Assembly (NCBI GenBank): GCA_947175055.1
Contig: CAMWLJ010000005.1
Coordinates: 1 to 64,000, forward strand
Source of the DNA: an uncultured Lachnospiraceae bacterium
GTDB lineage: Bacteria > Bacillota > Clostridia > Lachnospirales > Lachnospiraceae
Length of the DNA stretch: 64,000 bases
Direction: 5' to 3'
Shown piece by piece: positions 27,223 through 36,672 of this stretch. The notes under the pieces are model-generated. The model was given only the letters and a program-made list of their open reading frames with translations, searched no databases and was not told the DNA's origin. Both the position numbers and the translations under genes were made by a program. Every line of letters starts with the position of its first letter. The stretch's first letter is position 1.

Positions 27223-27299
27223 AGCCGTTGTTCCTTACTGTCACGAGTGAATTTGTCAGACCGTCTGTATAAAAGCTTGCGAATGTCGTAACTTTTATT

Positions 27300-27328
27300 A
27301 GTATAACAAAAAATCCGGCATCGAACAA
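27300..27328 (-). promoter_or_regulatory. Proximal promoter of the unknown gene and hybrid kinase
   Basis: Minus strand TTGTTC (27323-27328), 17-bp spacer, TATACT (27300-27305), about 75 nt before the GTG start at 27222. Confidence 0.6.
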
Positions 27329-27506
27329 GCGTTTTGTTTCGACAAGTATATCGAGTTCTTTTGGAAAAGACATGTCCGTGAGAAAGTTCAGATCTTCGTT
27401 CTATAGGTTTTGTTCCACAAAATGTCTGTCATAAAGATTCCAGTACTTTTGATATATTCTTTCTTCGTTCCCTTACCAAATATCGAAAGGTCACTGTTTT
27501 TATTTC

Positions 27507-27535
27507 AGTATATCTTTTTCTCCCGCCAAAAGCAA
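27507..27535 (-). promoter_or_regulatory. Distal promoter with the AAAGCAACTACTATCA word
   Basis: Minus strand TTGCTT (27530-27535), 17-bp spacer, TATACT (27507-27512). The 16-nt plus-strand word AAAGCAACTACTATCA (27529-27544) covers the -35 and the bases upstream, and is identical at the promoter at 28457. Confidence 0.6.
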
Positions 27536-27616
27536 CTACTATCATAAGATCGCAGTTTCTCCTGACGTACGAAAGATACCGTTCGCGATGCCCTGCAACG
27601 CGCGGGCAAAAAAGAA

Positions 27617-27644
27617 GAGCTGACAACACCGTTGGTTTCAGCTC
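27617..27644 (-). terminator. Terminator of the gene at 27654
   Basis: Minus strand GAGCTGA...TCAGCTC with an inner CAAC/GTTG stem, followed by TTCTTTTTT. It lies 10 nt after the stop codon. Confidence 0.85.
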
Positions 27645-27653
27645 AGTAATTCC

Positions 27654-28379
27654 TTACAGTTTCTTCACATTCCGGTCGCCATACAGGATCCGCTCCTGAT
27701 CTGACGCACTTAAAGACGTGAATCTGCCGGTCCGGTCGTAATAGGTCAACAGGGAAGAATTTTTGGCGATGGTCCGCTGCCCGTCCTCTGTCAGCAGACT
27801 GATCACCTGATCCAGATTTCCGGAACGCAGATATTTCTGAATCTCCTTATCTTTCTCTATCCTCCCGGACAATACTTCCTCTGGCAATTCCGCAGCTGCT
27901 TTTACCGTCTCATCAGATAAGGCATCCTGATTCATCTCCAGATACTCTTCCGATAAGCGATCCGTCTCTTCCAGCGGCGCTTCTTCCGCAGACAGCACCG
28001 TCTCCTCCGGTACGGGATCATTCCATACTCTGTCAAGAAGTCCCTTGAAAGACTGGACAAACATGGCAAACCAAGAACGGACAGTGCGAAACAAGTCCGC
28101 AAAGGTATCCTTCTGCGCCGATGCTTCCTTCTCCGGCCCGTTTCCGGACAGCTCCAATTTAACACCGCTCTGCATTACCGTGCGGGATCTGTTCCCGGCC
28201 AGATTTTTATCCAGCCCTTCTTTGGAAACCTTCTCTTTGTTCTCGTCTTCTTCTTTCTTGTCATCGGCACGCTGATAGTCCAGGCTGAATTTCTCACCGT
28301 TGCTGTTCGTATCCGCTGCCGTAGGCATATTTAATTTTTTGTAATCATAATAATCGTTGTCACTGACTCTATTTATCAT
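27654..28379 (-). CDS. Hypothetical low-complexity protein
   Basis: About 241 aa, unrecognised. The first 90 residues are rich in Asp, Glu, Lys, Asn and likely disordered. A short hydrophobic or amphipathic stretch (RTVRSWFAMFVQSFKGLL) lies near residue 110, then an acidic region and a helical C-terminal domain ending in QERILYGDRNVKKL. No signal peptide. I chose ATG 28379 over the listed 28418. Monocistronic, with its own promoter and terminator. The promoter is a near twin of one for the next gene downstream. Confidence 0.7.
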   Translation of the reverse strand: MINRVSDNDYYDYKKLNMPTAADTNSNGEKFSLDYQRADDKKEEDENKEKVSKEGLDKNLAGNRSRTVMQSGVKLELSGNGPEKEASAQKDTFADLFRTVRSWFAMFVQSFKGLLDRVWNDPVPEETVLSAEEAPLEETDRLSEEYLEMNQDALSDETVKAAAELPEEVLSGRIEKDKEIQKYLRSGNLDQVISLLTEDGQRTIAKNSSLLTYYDRTGRFTSLSASDQERILYGDRNVKKL

Positions 28380-28456
28380 GGTATCTTTCTTTCCGTGGTG
28401 AACATACTGTGCGCGCATCCTGTAAACACGATCTGCTCTTTTTCATCTTTTGTATA

Positions 28457-28485
28457 AGTATATCCTGTTCCACCCCGGAAAGCAA
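28457..28485 (-). promoter_or_regulatory. Promoter of the gene at 27654, twin of 27507-27535
   Basis: Minus strand TTGCTT (28480-28485), 17-bp spacer, TATACT (28457-28462). Same 16-nt word AAAGCAACTACTATCA at 28479-28494 as the other promoter. Confidence 0.65.
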
Positions 28486-28520
28486 CTACTATCAGTTTCT
28501 GGCTCTGTAAAACCCGCCCC

Positions 28521-29264
28521 TTAAGCTTGGATCATATTCTCCAGTTCCTCCATGATATGTATCAGATCTCGTAAAGTTCCTTTCTGCGCGATCTCCGCAC
28601 GTAAATATTTCATCACTTCATAATAACCTATCCTGTCCGGCACCAGTCCGTCTAATGTGCCCGGATACTGTTCCTGCAGATTATCCAGCAGGCTTTTTAC
28701 GATCTGCTTATTTAAGATTCTGTCATAATGCTCTCTGCACAATCTGACGGTCTCGTCAATGATCGCGTAAAATGTATGCTCATCTGACTCCACATATTCT
28801 TTTTGCAGTAACACCTGGTCATAGGATGTGATACAGACTTCCTTCTCCGATAAGTGCAGGGAATCCCGAATCCTAAGGATTGGCAGTAGCATTCCTGTCT
28901 CTGCGGCGAGTTTCTTTCGGCATTCGTTCACATGATCGGTTTTTAAGCCTTCTGTGATACAGGAGATCAATCCGACTCCCACTTCGATACGAAGGGGTTC
29001 CGCGATCAGGTTCTGCTTGATCTCCCGTTCTACCACGGTATTCTCATTTTCACACAAAGGCACGCTTTCCATGCCGAGTAAAGAATCCGCCCGTACCTTC
29101 AACAAGCGACAAATTTCCGCAACGAGGGTAACATCAGGAAGACTGTAACCCCTCTCCCATTTACTTACGGCCTGCGGTGTTACGCCGAGCCGCAGCGCAA
29201 ATTCGTCTTGTGTCATGTTCTGTTCTCTCCGAAACCTGCTGATGTTTTCACTTAAATGCTGCAT
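28521..29264 (-). CDS. XRE family transcriptional regulator
   Basis: 247 aa. N-terminal helix-turn-helix (MTQDEFALRLGVTPQAVSKWERG, residues about 17-40), then a linker and a helical C-terminal domain of about 170 residues without a recognised family. The effector is unknown. Start ATG 29264 has TGGAGGAAAA upstream; the listed MEEN start is part of the ribosome binding site. Divergent from an acetyltransferase gene, with promoters and an inverted repeat between. Confidence 0.88.
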   Translation of the reverse strand: MQHLSENISRFRREQNMTQDEFALRLGVTPQAVSKWERGYSLPDVTLVAEICRLLKVRADSLLGMESVPLCENENTVVEREIKQNLIAEPLRIEVGVGLISCITEGLKTDHVNECRKKLAAETGMLLPILRIRDSLHLSEKEVCITSYDQVLLQKEYVESDEHTFYAIIDETVRLCREHYDRILNKQIVKSLLDNLQEQYPGTLDGLVPDRIGYYEVMKYLRAEIAQKGTLRDLIHIMEELENMIQA

Positions 29265-29304
29265 ATTTTCCTCCATTCTGAAGCTTTTTTGTGTTTCTAC
29301 CTGT

Positions 29305-29333
29305 ATGATATCTCATATGTCCGGCATTGTAAA
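29305..29333 (-). promoter_or_regulatory. Promoter of the XRE regulator gene
   Basis: Minus strand TTTACA (29328-29333), 17-bp spacer, TATCAT (29305-29310), about 40 nt before the start codon. Confidence 0.6.
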
Positions 29334-29392
29334 ACAACTGTCCGTTAAAGCATGATTCAACCGGTACAAAATCGGAGCTAAGGAAAACAGCA

Positions 29393-29421
29393 TTGTGATG
29401 TCCTCTATGCTATGGTATAGT
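29393..29421 (+). promoter_or_regulatory. Promoter of the acetyltransferase gene
   Basis: TTGTGA (29393-29398), 17-bp spacer, TATAGT (29416-29421). The transcript would start near 29428, at the edge of a 10-bp inverted repeat. Confidence 0.65.
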
Positions 29422-29427
29422 TTCATT

Positions 29428-29456
29428 ATCTTCCATTGACAGGGATAATGGAAGAT
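29428..29456. promoter_or_regulatory. 10-bp inverted repeat, operator or 5' hairpin candidate
   Basis: ATCTTCCATT-GACAGGGAT-AATGGAAGAT is perfect over 10 bp. It lies at the transcription start of the acetyltransferase promoter and 75 nt before the gene. The divergent XRE regulator is a candidate binder. It could instead act as an mRNA 5' stem. Confidence 0.6.
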
Positions 29457-29530
29457 CTATCGATCGTAGAGACAAATTTGAAATTTGGCTCGCAGTCTTC
29501 ACAAAAAACTGCTTCGGCACGGAGGTAAAG

Positions 29531-30142
29531 ATGGGCGAAATGAAGAATGAACTGGAAAAGTGCATGGCAGGTGAATACTATAACTGCCACGATGAAATTT
29601 TTCTGGGATATAAGACGCAGGCAAGAAAGCTTCTGAAAGAATATAATATGCTCGCCTATGAGCAAAAAGAGGAAAAAGCCGATATACTAAGGCGATTATT
29701 TGGAAGCATCGGCACCAACGTATCCGTTGGCCTGCCGTTTATCTGTGACTACGGACAGAATATTTATATCGGAAATAACGTATCTGTCAATATGAACTGC
29801 ACCTTTGTAGACTGTAATAAGATCACCATAGGCGATAATGTGCTCATCGCCTCCAATGTGCAGCTCTATACGGCAACACATCCCGTGGAACTGTCAGACA
29901 GGCTCACACCTGACTGGAGTCCTGAGACAGACCAGTATTTCTGCCGTACTTATGCCCTGCCGATCAGAATCGGCAACGGCTGTTGGCTGGGCGGCGGCGT
30001 GATCGTGCTGCCAGGCGTGACTATTGGGGATGGCTGTGTGATCGGCGCCGGCAGTGTCGTCACGAAAGATATCCCGGACAATTCACTGGCCGTCGGCAAT
30101 CCCTGCCGCGTGATCCGGCAGATCAACCGTACCGACGTATGA
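29531..30142 (+). CDS. Sugar O-acetyltransferase (maltose/galactoside acetyltransferase type)
   Basis: 203 aa of the left-handed beta-helix acyltransferase fold. N-terminal MAT domain (AGEYYNCHDEIFLGYKTQARKLL) and hexapeptide repeats (IYIGNNVSVNMNC, ITIGDNVLIASNV), with catalytic His in ATHPVE and the GGGVIVLPGVTIGDGCVIGAGSVV coil. Transfers acetyl from acetyl-CoA to a sugar. Single-gene unit, controlled perhaps by the divergent XRE regulator, ended by a strong hairpin. Confidence 0.92.
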   Translation: MGEMKNELEKCMAGEYYNCHDEIFLGYKTQARKLLKEYNMLAYEQKEEKADILRRLFGSIGTNVSVGLPFICDYGQNIYIGNNVSVNMNCTFVDCNKITIGDNVLIASNVQLYTATHPVELSDRLTPDWSPETDQYFCRTYALPIRIGNGCWLGGGVIVLPGVTIGDGCVIGAGSVVTKDIPDNSLAVGNPCRVIRQINRTDV

Positions 30143-30149
30143 GCGCAAC

Positions 30150-30173
30150 GAAGCCGTCATTTCTGACGGCTTC
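30150..30173 (+). terminator. Terminator after the acetyltransferase gene
   Basis: GAAGCCGTCA-TTTC-TGACGGCTTC, a perfect 10-bp stem followed by TTCTC. A second stem CTAAAAT/ATTTTAG at 30185-30203 lies between it and the convergent leuD gene. Confidence 0.8.
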
Positions 30174-30210
30174 TTCTCATAGAACTAAAATATCTCATTT
30201 TAGAAGGCTT

Positions 30211-30699
30211 CTATTTCTGATTGATATAATTCACAAGCCCTTCCGCAGCAATGATCTTCTGCATAAACTCCGGGAACGCCTGCCCCTTATAACTCGTACC
30301 CTTCGTCACATCCGTGATCACACCGGTGTCAAAGTTCACCTCCACGGTATCACCCGCCTCGATCGCCTGTGCGGCCTCCGGACACTCGATGATCGGTAAT
30401 CCGATATTGATCGCATTCCGATAGAAGATCCTGGCAAAGGTCTCGGCGATAACGCAGCTCACTCCCGCAGCTTTAATGGCGATCGGGGCGTGCTCTCTGG
30501 AGGAACCGCAGCCGAAATTCTTGGTCGCCACGATGATATCCCCTCTACTAACCTTATGAATAAATTCCTTATCGATGTCTTCCATACAATGTGTCGCCAA
30601 TTCCGCCGGATCGGAAGAATTCAGATACCGTGCCGGGATGATGACATCTGTATCCACATTGTCTCCATATTTAAAAACAGTTCCTTTTGCTGATTGCAT
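30211..30699 (-). CDS. leuD: 3-isopropylmalate dehydratase small subunit
   Basis: 162 aa, swivel domain of isopropylmalate isomerase, with the substrate loop GSSREHAP and [10 protein letters not shown]. Acts with LeuC in leucine synthesis. It follows leuC by 27 nt and ends the cluster. The related homoaconitase-type subunits are similar; the ilv context supports leucine synthesis. Confidence 0.95.
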   Translation of the reverse strand: MQSAKGTVFKYGDNVDTDVIIPARYLNSSDPAELATHCMEDIDKEFIHKVSRGDIIVATKNFGCGSSREHAPIAIKAAGVSCVIAETFARIFYRNAINIGLPIIECPEAAQAIEAGDTVEVNFDTGVITDVTKGTSYKGQAFPEFMQKIIAAEGLVNYINQK

Positions 30700-30726
30700 G
30701 ATCGATCCTACCTCCGTTTCATAGTT

Positions 30727-31992
30727 TTATCCCAGTCTGCAGGGACAGGAAATCTTCCCGGCTACCGCGCTTGCAGCCGCTACTGCCGGACTTGCCAGAT
30801 AAATCTCGGAATTGACATGTCCCATACGTCCTACAAAGTTACGATTGGTCGTGGAGACACATCTCTCCCCTTCCGCCAGAATACCCATATAACCTCCAAG
30901 ACAGGGGCCGCAGGTGGGCGTACTGACGATCGCTCCAGCCTCGATAAAGGTCTTCAGAAGTCCTTCTTCCATTGCCTGCAGGTAGATCGCCTGCGTCGCC
31001 GGGATCACGATGCAACGCATTCCCGGAGCCACATGCCTGCCCTTCAGAACCTCAGCTGCGATCCTGAGATCATCCAGCCTGCCATTGGTACAGGAGCCGA
31101 TCACTACTTGGTCGACTACAATATCCTCTTTGATCTCATCGATGGTCTTCGTATTCTCCGGAAGATGCGGGAAAGCGATCGTCGGCCGCAGCGTACTTAG
31201 ATCGATGATATACTCCTCATCATACACCGCATCCTCATCGGCCTCATAAATCTTATACTCCTTCTTGGAGTGCTCCTTCATATAGGAAACAGCCAGCTCG
31301 TCTACCGGGAAGATCCCGTTCTTGCCGCCCGCCTCGATAGCCATATTGGCGATGGTGAACCGGTCATCCATAGACAGATTCTGTATACCCTCGCCCACAA
31401 ACTCCATAGATTTATAGAGCGCACCATCCACACCGATCATACCGATGATATGTAAGATCACATCCTTGCCGCTCACCCATTTGGCAGGCTTTCCCACCAG
31501 ATTAAACTTGATGGCAGCGGGAACCTTGAACCATGCCTTACCGGTCGCCATACCGGCGGCCATGTCTGTGCTGCCCACGCCTGTAGAGAAAGCGCCCAGC
31601 GCACCATAGGTACAAGTGTGAGAGTCTGCTCCGATGATCACATCTCCCGCTACTGTCAGTCCTTTTTCCGGTAAAAGCGCGTGCTCGATGCCCATCTCGC
31701 CTACTTCAAAGTAATTCGTGATCTCATTGCGCTTTGCAAACTCTCTTACACACTTACAGTGCTCTGCTGATTTGATATCCTTATTCGGTACAAAATGATC
31801 CGGCACCAGCGCAATCTTATCCTTGTGGAACACGCCGTCCACATTCATCTTCTCCATTTCCTTGATGGCTACCGGACTGGTGATGTCATTTCCCAGCACC
31901 AGATCCAGATCGGCCTCGATCAGCTGTCCCGCTTCCACATATTCCAGCCCCGCATGGGCCGCCAGAATCTTCTGTGTCATTGTCATTCCCAT
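30727..31992 (-). CDS. leuC: 3-isopropylmalate dehydratase large subunit
   Basis: 421-aa aconitase-family subunit with [4Fe-4S] ligands in VIGSCTNG and [10 protein letters not shown]. Interconverts 2- and 3-isopropylmalate. Start ATG 31992 (MGMTMTQK) has AAGGAG at 9 nt; the listed start at 32016 lacks one. Of the HacA/LeuC two-subunit prokaryotic type. leuA and leuB are not in the window. Confidence 0.95.
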   Translation of the reverse strand: MGMTMTQKILAAHAGLEYVEAGQLIEADLDLVLGNDITSPVAIKEMEKMNVDGVFHKDKIALVPDHFVPNKDIKSAEHCKCVREFAKRNEITNYFEVGEMGIEHALLPEKGLTVAGDVIIGADSHTCTYGALGAFSTGVGSTDMAAGMATGKAWFKVPAAIKFNLVGKPAKWVSGKDVILHIIGMIGVDGALYKSMEFVGEGIQNLSMDDRFTIANMAIEAGGKNGIFPVDELAVSYMKEHSKKEYKIYEADEDAVYDEEYIIDLSTLRPTIAFPHLPENTKTIDEIKEDIVVDQVVIGSCTNGRLDDLRIAAEVLKGRHVAPGMRCIVIPATQAIYLQAMEEGLLKTFIEAGAIVSTPTCGPCLGGYMGILAEGERCVSTTNRNFVGRMGHVNSEIYLASPAVAAASAVAGKISCPCRLG

Positions 31993-32065
31993 AATCCCGT
32001 TCTCCTTACCTGTCATTCTTCTGCCGAAAACAAGGCTTATCCGGAAATCCAGACAAGCCCTGCTG

Positions 32066-32629
32066 TCAACTCATCTCTGCTATCACATCATCCATGGAAT
32101 GAGTCGTAATGTATTCAAAAAGATCCGCCATCTGTTCGGGCGTCAGACTCATATCCATCTTCGTCCACTGGATGACAACAAAAGCCATGCACTGTGCATA
32201 GTAATCCGCCACCATACCGACCGTCAGACCTCTCTGCAACAGCTTCTTCTCACCGGCCTTCTCATTGATAACGGTCAAAAGAATCTCCCGAATGAATTTC
32301 CTGGCAATACGCTCACAAGAATTCTGCCCTTCCAGCCGAGCGACTTTCTTGTAGAACTTCTTGTCCTGCAGCATGTTGCAGAAGATCTGCACCATACTGT
32401 CTCTCAGATTCCCCAACTGCATCAACGGTTTTACCGGATCTAAGATCTCCGTACGGATGATCCATTCCAGCAGCTCGTACTTATCCTGGAAATGATTATA
32501 AAAAGTAGGTCTGATCACGCCAGCACTGTCTGTGATCTGCTTGATCGTTATCTTGTCGATCGGCATTCTGAGTGCCAGATCCTTAAAACTCTCCGCCAGC
32601 ATCTGATCCACATTGGTTTTGGACTGCAT
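32066..32629 (-). CDS. TetR/AcrR family regulator within the ilv-leu cluster
   Basis: 187 aa. N-terminal helix-turn-helix with [23 protein letters not shown] and a TetR_C-type helical ligand domain. DhaS-like members share this layout. It lies 16 nt after ilvC and 73 nt before leuC on the same strand, so it is probably co-transcribed with branched-chain amino-acid genes and may control them, though the ligand is unknown. Confidence 0.88.
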   Translation of the reverse strand: MQSKTNVDQMLAESFKDLALRMPIDKITIKQITDSAGVIRPTFYNHFQDKYELLEWIIRTEILDPVKPLMQLGNLRDSMVQIFCNMLQDKKFYKKVARLEGQNSCERIARKFIREILLTVINEKAGEKKLLQRGLTVGMVADYYAQCMAFVVIQWTKMDMSLTPEQMADLFEYITTHSMDDVIAEMS

Positions 32630-32645
32630 GTCTGTCTCCGACCGA

Positions 32646-33686
<1,041 letters not shown>

Positions 33687-33765
33687 TTATATTGTTACCA
33701 GCCCTGTGCCCGCCATAGGACAGGCACACTGCCTCTTAGTGCACTGTTTGATCCGTAAAAGTACT

Positions 33766-34266
33766 CTACTCCAAATACGTGACATTCTCGATGCCCCGGC
33801 CCAATCCCGTGATGCCGGTCCTGGCAAGCTCCAGAATTTCATAACTTTCCAACAGATTGATGAACGCTCCCACTTTATCCTGCGTACCGGTCAGCTCGAT
33901 CACCAGGCTTTCCGGCGCCACATCAATGATCTTCGCCCGGAAAATATCGGCTATGGCAATCACACCCTGCCGTTCCTCCGCTGATGTCCTGACCTTGATC
34001 ATGACCAGTTCCCTGTAAACACTGTCACTGGGCTTTAATTCCTTGATATCCCGCACATCGATCAGCTTCGCCACCTGTTTCTCGATCTGATCTAAGATCT
34101 CATCGTCTCCCGATGTGACGATCGTGATACGGGTAAAACGCTCATCTGCAGTCCCACCCGCCGTAATACTATCGATATTATAGCCCCGCCTGGAAAAAAG
34201 TCCTGCGATACGACTGAGCACACCGGAGGTATTATCTACTAATAACTGAAATACTTTCTTCTGCAT
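33766..34266 (-). CDS. ilvN: Acetolactate synthase small subunit (first of two)
   Basis: About 166 aa with an N-terminal ACT domain (QLLVDNTSGVLSRIAGLFSRRGYNIDS) and the small-subunit C-terminal domain. It binds valine and restores full activity and feedback control to IlvB. Start ATG 34266 (MQKKVF) fits the family. A second, related subunit gene lies 161 nt upstream. Confidence 0.93.
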   Translation of the reverse strand: MQKKVFQLLVDNTSGVLSRIAGLFSRRGYNIDSITAGGTADERFTRITIVTSGDDEILDQIEKQVAKLIDVRDIKELKPSDSVYRELVMIKVRTSAEERQGVIAIADIFRAKIIDVAPESLVIELTGTQDKVGAFINLLESYEILELARTGITGLGRGIENVTYLE

Positions 34267-34427
34267 AAAGTAAACCTTTCCGCACATGACAATTTAACTG
34301 CCACACGCTGACCATTATTTTAACAATTTACCAGAGAAAAGTCAATAATTGTTACTTCTTCTGGCTTATGATCGTTTACTAATTGCTACTATTCACAGCC
34401 CAGAGGCCGCTCGTAGTAACGTAACTA

Positions 34428-34916
34428 CTAATTATCCGTCTCCAGACATTTCTGCAGCGCCAATGTTCCGGTACGGGCAACTTCAACGATACTGATAGAC
34501 TGCATCATGCCGATAAATAACTGGATACGCTCCGGCACGTCACAGATCTGGATGATCATCGTCTTCTTGGACATATCCACGATCTGCGCCTTCATGATCT
34601 CGCAAGTCTCCATGATATCCCGACGGTTGCCTTTGTTATATTTCACCTTCATCAACATCAATTCTCTGCTGATGCTGGCAGTCTCGTCAAAAGTCTTTAC
34701 CTTGAAGACATCCAGTTTCTTGTTCAGCTGTTTCTCAATCTGCTCCAGTGTGCGCTCGTCGCCGCTGCTGACGATCGTCATACAGGAAGTCGTAGGATCA
34801 TCGGTCTCTCCCACCGCCAGGCTGTCAATATTAAAAGATCTTCTGGAAAAAAGCCCGGACACTTTACAGAGAACACCGGATCTGTTTTCCACCAAAACCG
34901 AATATATTTTCTTCAT
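34428..34916 (-). CDS. Acetolactate synthase small subunit (second paralogue)
   Basis: 162 aa with ACT domain (SVLVENRSGVLCKVSGLFSRRSFNIDS). Similar to but clearly diverged from the neighbouring copy; for example GRRGYNIDS against RRSFNIDS and quite different C-terminal halves. Directly follows ilvB at 16 nt, so it is the partner most likely to be made in equal amount. Two small subunits may give different effector responses. Confidence 0.92.
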   Translation of the reverse strand: MKKIYSVLVENRSGVLCKVSGLFSRRSFNIDSLAVGETDDPTTSCMTIVSSGDERTLEQIEKQLNKKLDVFKVKTFDETASISRELMLMKVKYNKGNRRDIMETCEIMKAQIVDMSKKTMIIQICDVPERIQLFIGMMQSISIVEVARTGTLALQKCLETDN

Positions 34917-34932
34917 CGCAATCCCCCATTTT

Positions 34933-36549
34933 CTATTTTACAAGATCCAACGGATCGATGATGCACTCCAACAGTACAGACTCGTCCTTCGCCAAAAACT
35001 CTTCGATCGTCTCCTGCGCCCGCTCCATCGTATGCAGCCGCATGAACTTCATATCATAAGCCGAAGACAGTTTTTCCAGATCAGGGCTTCCGGACAGATC
35101 CACCACCGAGTAATTATCTTTATAGGTATAGTGCTGGAATTCTCTTACCATGCCCAGGAAATTATTCTTGAGCACAATGATCTTCACCGGCACATTAAAT
35201 TGCCGCATAGTAGCCAGTTCCATCATGGACATCTGGAAAGAACCATCACCGCATACCGCTACCACCTGCCTGTCCGGCGCTGCCAGTTTGGCTCCCATAG
35301 CCGCCGGAATGGAGTAGCCCATGGTACCCATGCCGCCCGTAGTCAGAAATCTTCCGTTCTTGACTACATGATAATTACAAGACCAGATCTGATTCTGTCC
35401 CACATCCGCCACATAGACCGCGTCCTCCTCCATGGCCTCCGAAAGCATCCGGATAAATTCCGCCGGATCCACATAAGCCGGATCGGGTTTTCGTACACGC
35501 GCCATCGTGGAACGGTATGCATCCAATGTCCCGATCCATTCTTCATGCTCGCAGGTAAAGGTTTCTTTGTTAAAATCTTCAAAAATATGCCTTGCATCGC
35601 CCACCAGAGGAATGGTCGGCCCTACATTCTTACCGATCTCTGCCGGATCCACGTCAATATGTACCAGCACTTTATTCTCCGTGATCAGATCCGGCTGGCT
35701 CACAGCCCGATCCGCCACTCTGGCTCCAACCATAATGAGCAGATCCGACTCATTCATAGCCCGATTGGCGTATGGGTGCCCGTTATTCCCCACCATACCG
35801 TAATACAGCGGATGTCTGGTAGGCATGGCACTGATACCCATCATCGTGGAAACTACCGGCACACGGTATTTCTCCACGAAGGATCGGAATGCCTCCACTG
35901 CCTCGCTTAAGAGTACACCGCCGCCCGCACAGATGATCGGGCGCTTCGCCTTGGACAATTCCTTTACCACTTTCTGGATCTGTACCGCATGGCCCTTAAT
36001 GGTGGGCTTATAGGTGCGCAGGCTGACCGTCTCCGGATACTTGAATCTGCTGACAACTGCATTCTGAATATCAATGGGCACGTCGATCAGCACCGGCCCC
36101 TTCCTGCCGGAATTGGCGATATAGAATGCTTCCTTAAAGATCCGTGGTATCTCGGCTGCATCCTTGACCAGATAACTGTATTTGACAAAAGACTCCACCG
36201 CACCGGTAATATCCGCTTCCTGGAACACATCGGAACCGATCAGCGCACTGTCCACCTGTCCCGTAATACACACAAGCGGTATACTGTCCGCAAATGCCGT
36301 AGCGATACCAGTGATCACATTCGTAGCCCCGGGACCGGATGTAACGGCACAGACCCCGGCCTGTCCTGTTACCCGGGCAAACCCACTGGCCGCGTGGGCC
36401 GCATTCTGCTCCGTGCGGATCAGTATCGTCTCAACCGGAGAACTTAAGATACTGTTGTAAAAAGGACATATCGCCACCCCCGGATAACCGAATACATATT
36501 TTACACCTTCCTCTTCCAGACATTTTACGATCGCGTCTGCACCTAACAT
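34933..36549 (-). CDS. ilvB: Acetolactate synthase large subunit
   Basis: 538-aa thiamine-diphosphate enzyme. N-terminal pyrimidine-binding domain with catalytic Glu in RTEQNAAHAASGFAR, central FAD-like domain, C-terminal GDGSFQMSMMELATMRQFNVPVKIIVLKNN (ThDP motif). First step of branched-chain amino-acid synthesis. Slightly short for the family (550-590), mostly in the C-terminal lid. Confidence 0.94.
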   Translation of the reverse strand: MLGADAIVKCLEEEGVKYVFGYPGVAICPFYNSILSSPVETILIRTEQNAAHAASGFARVTGQAGVCAVTSGPGATNVITGIATAFADSIPLVCITGQVDSALIGSDVFQEADITGAVESFVKYSYLVKDAAEIPRIFKEAFYIANSGRKGPVLIDVPIDIQNAVVSRFKYPETVSLRTYKPTIKGHAVQIQKVVKELSKAKRPIICAGGGVLLSEAVEAFRSFVEKYRVPVVSTMMGISAMPTRHPLYYGMVGNNGHPYANRAMNESDLLIMVGARVADRAVSQPDLITENKVLVHIDVDPAEIGKNVGPTIPLVGDARHIFEDFNKETFTCEHEEWIGTLDAYRSTMARVRKPDPAYVDPAEFIRMLSEAMEEDAVYVADVGQNQIWSCNYHVVKNGRFLTTGGMGTMGYSIPAAMGAKLAAPDRQVVAVCGDGSFQMSMMELATMRQFNVPVKIIVLKNNFLGMVREFQHYTYKDNYSVVDLSGSPDLEKLSSAYDMKFMRLHTMERAQETIEEFLAKDESVLLECIIDPLDLVK

Positions 36550-36672
36550 AGTCCACTCTCCCTTTTCGTTTCTATAATGGTTTCCCTATATCCTTATCAT
36601 ACTAACTGCCATGCCGCAGCTCACTACGGCTCAGATTCATGCGTAAAATGCTGCTTACATGGCATTCACACG

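Larger units (their letters stand above)
27223..27653. other. 431-bp intergenic region with two promoters and a terminator
   Basis: No gene is supported here. It holds the terminator of the upstream gene (27617-27644) and two promoters reading to the gene at 26470 (27507-27535 and 27300-27328). The ORFs at 27158-27373 and 27429-27629 overlap these signals and are not believed. Confidence 0.7.

Noticed and set aside
27158-27629. 71-aa and 66-aa minus ORFs upstream of the gene at 26470
   Set aside because: They contain the promoter hexamers and overlap the real GTG start; no homology seen.
29426-29665. 79-aa minus ORF overlapping the acetyltransferase start
   Set aside because: It crosses the operator-like inverted repeat and the true gene start; no ribosome binding site.
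34507-35910. 467-aa plus-strand ORF antisense to ilvB and the second small-subunit gene
   Set aside because: The minus strand encodes clear acetolactate synthase genes; the plus product is His/Arg-rich, lacks a ribosome binding site and domain motifs, and is a shadow.
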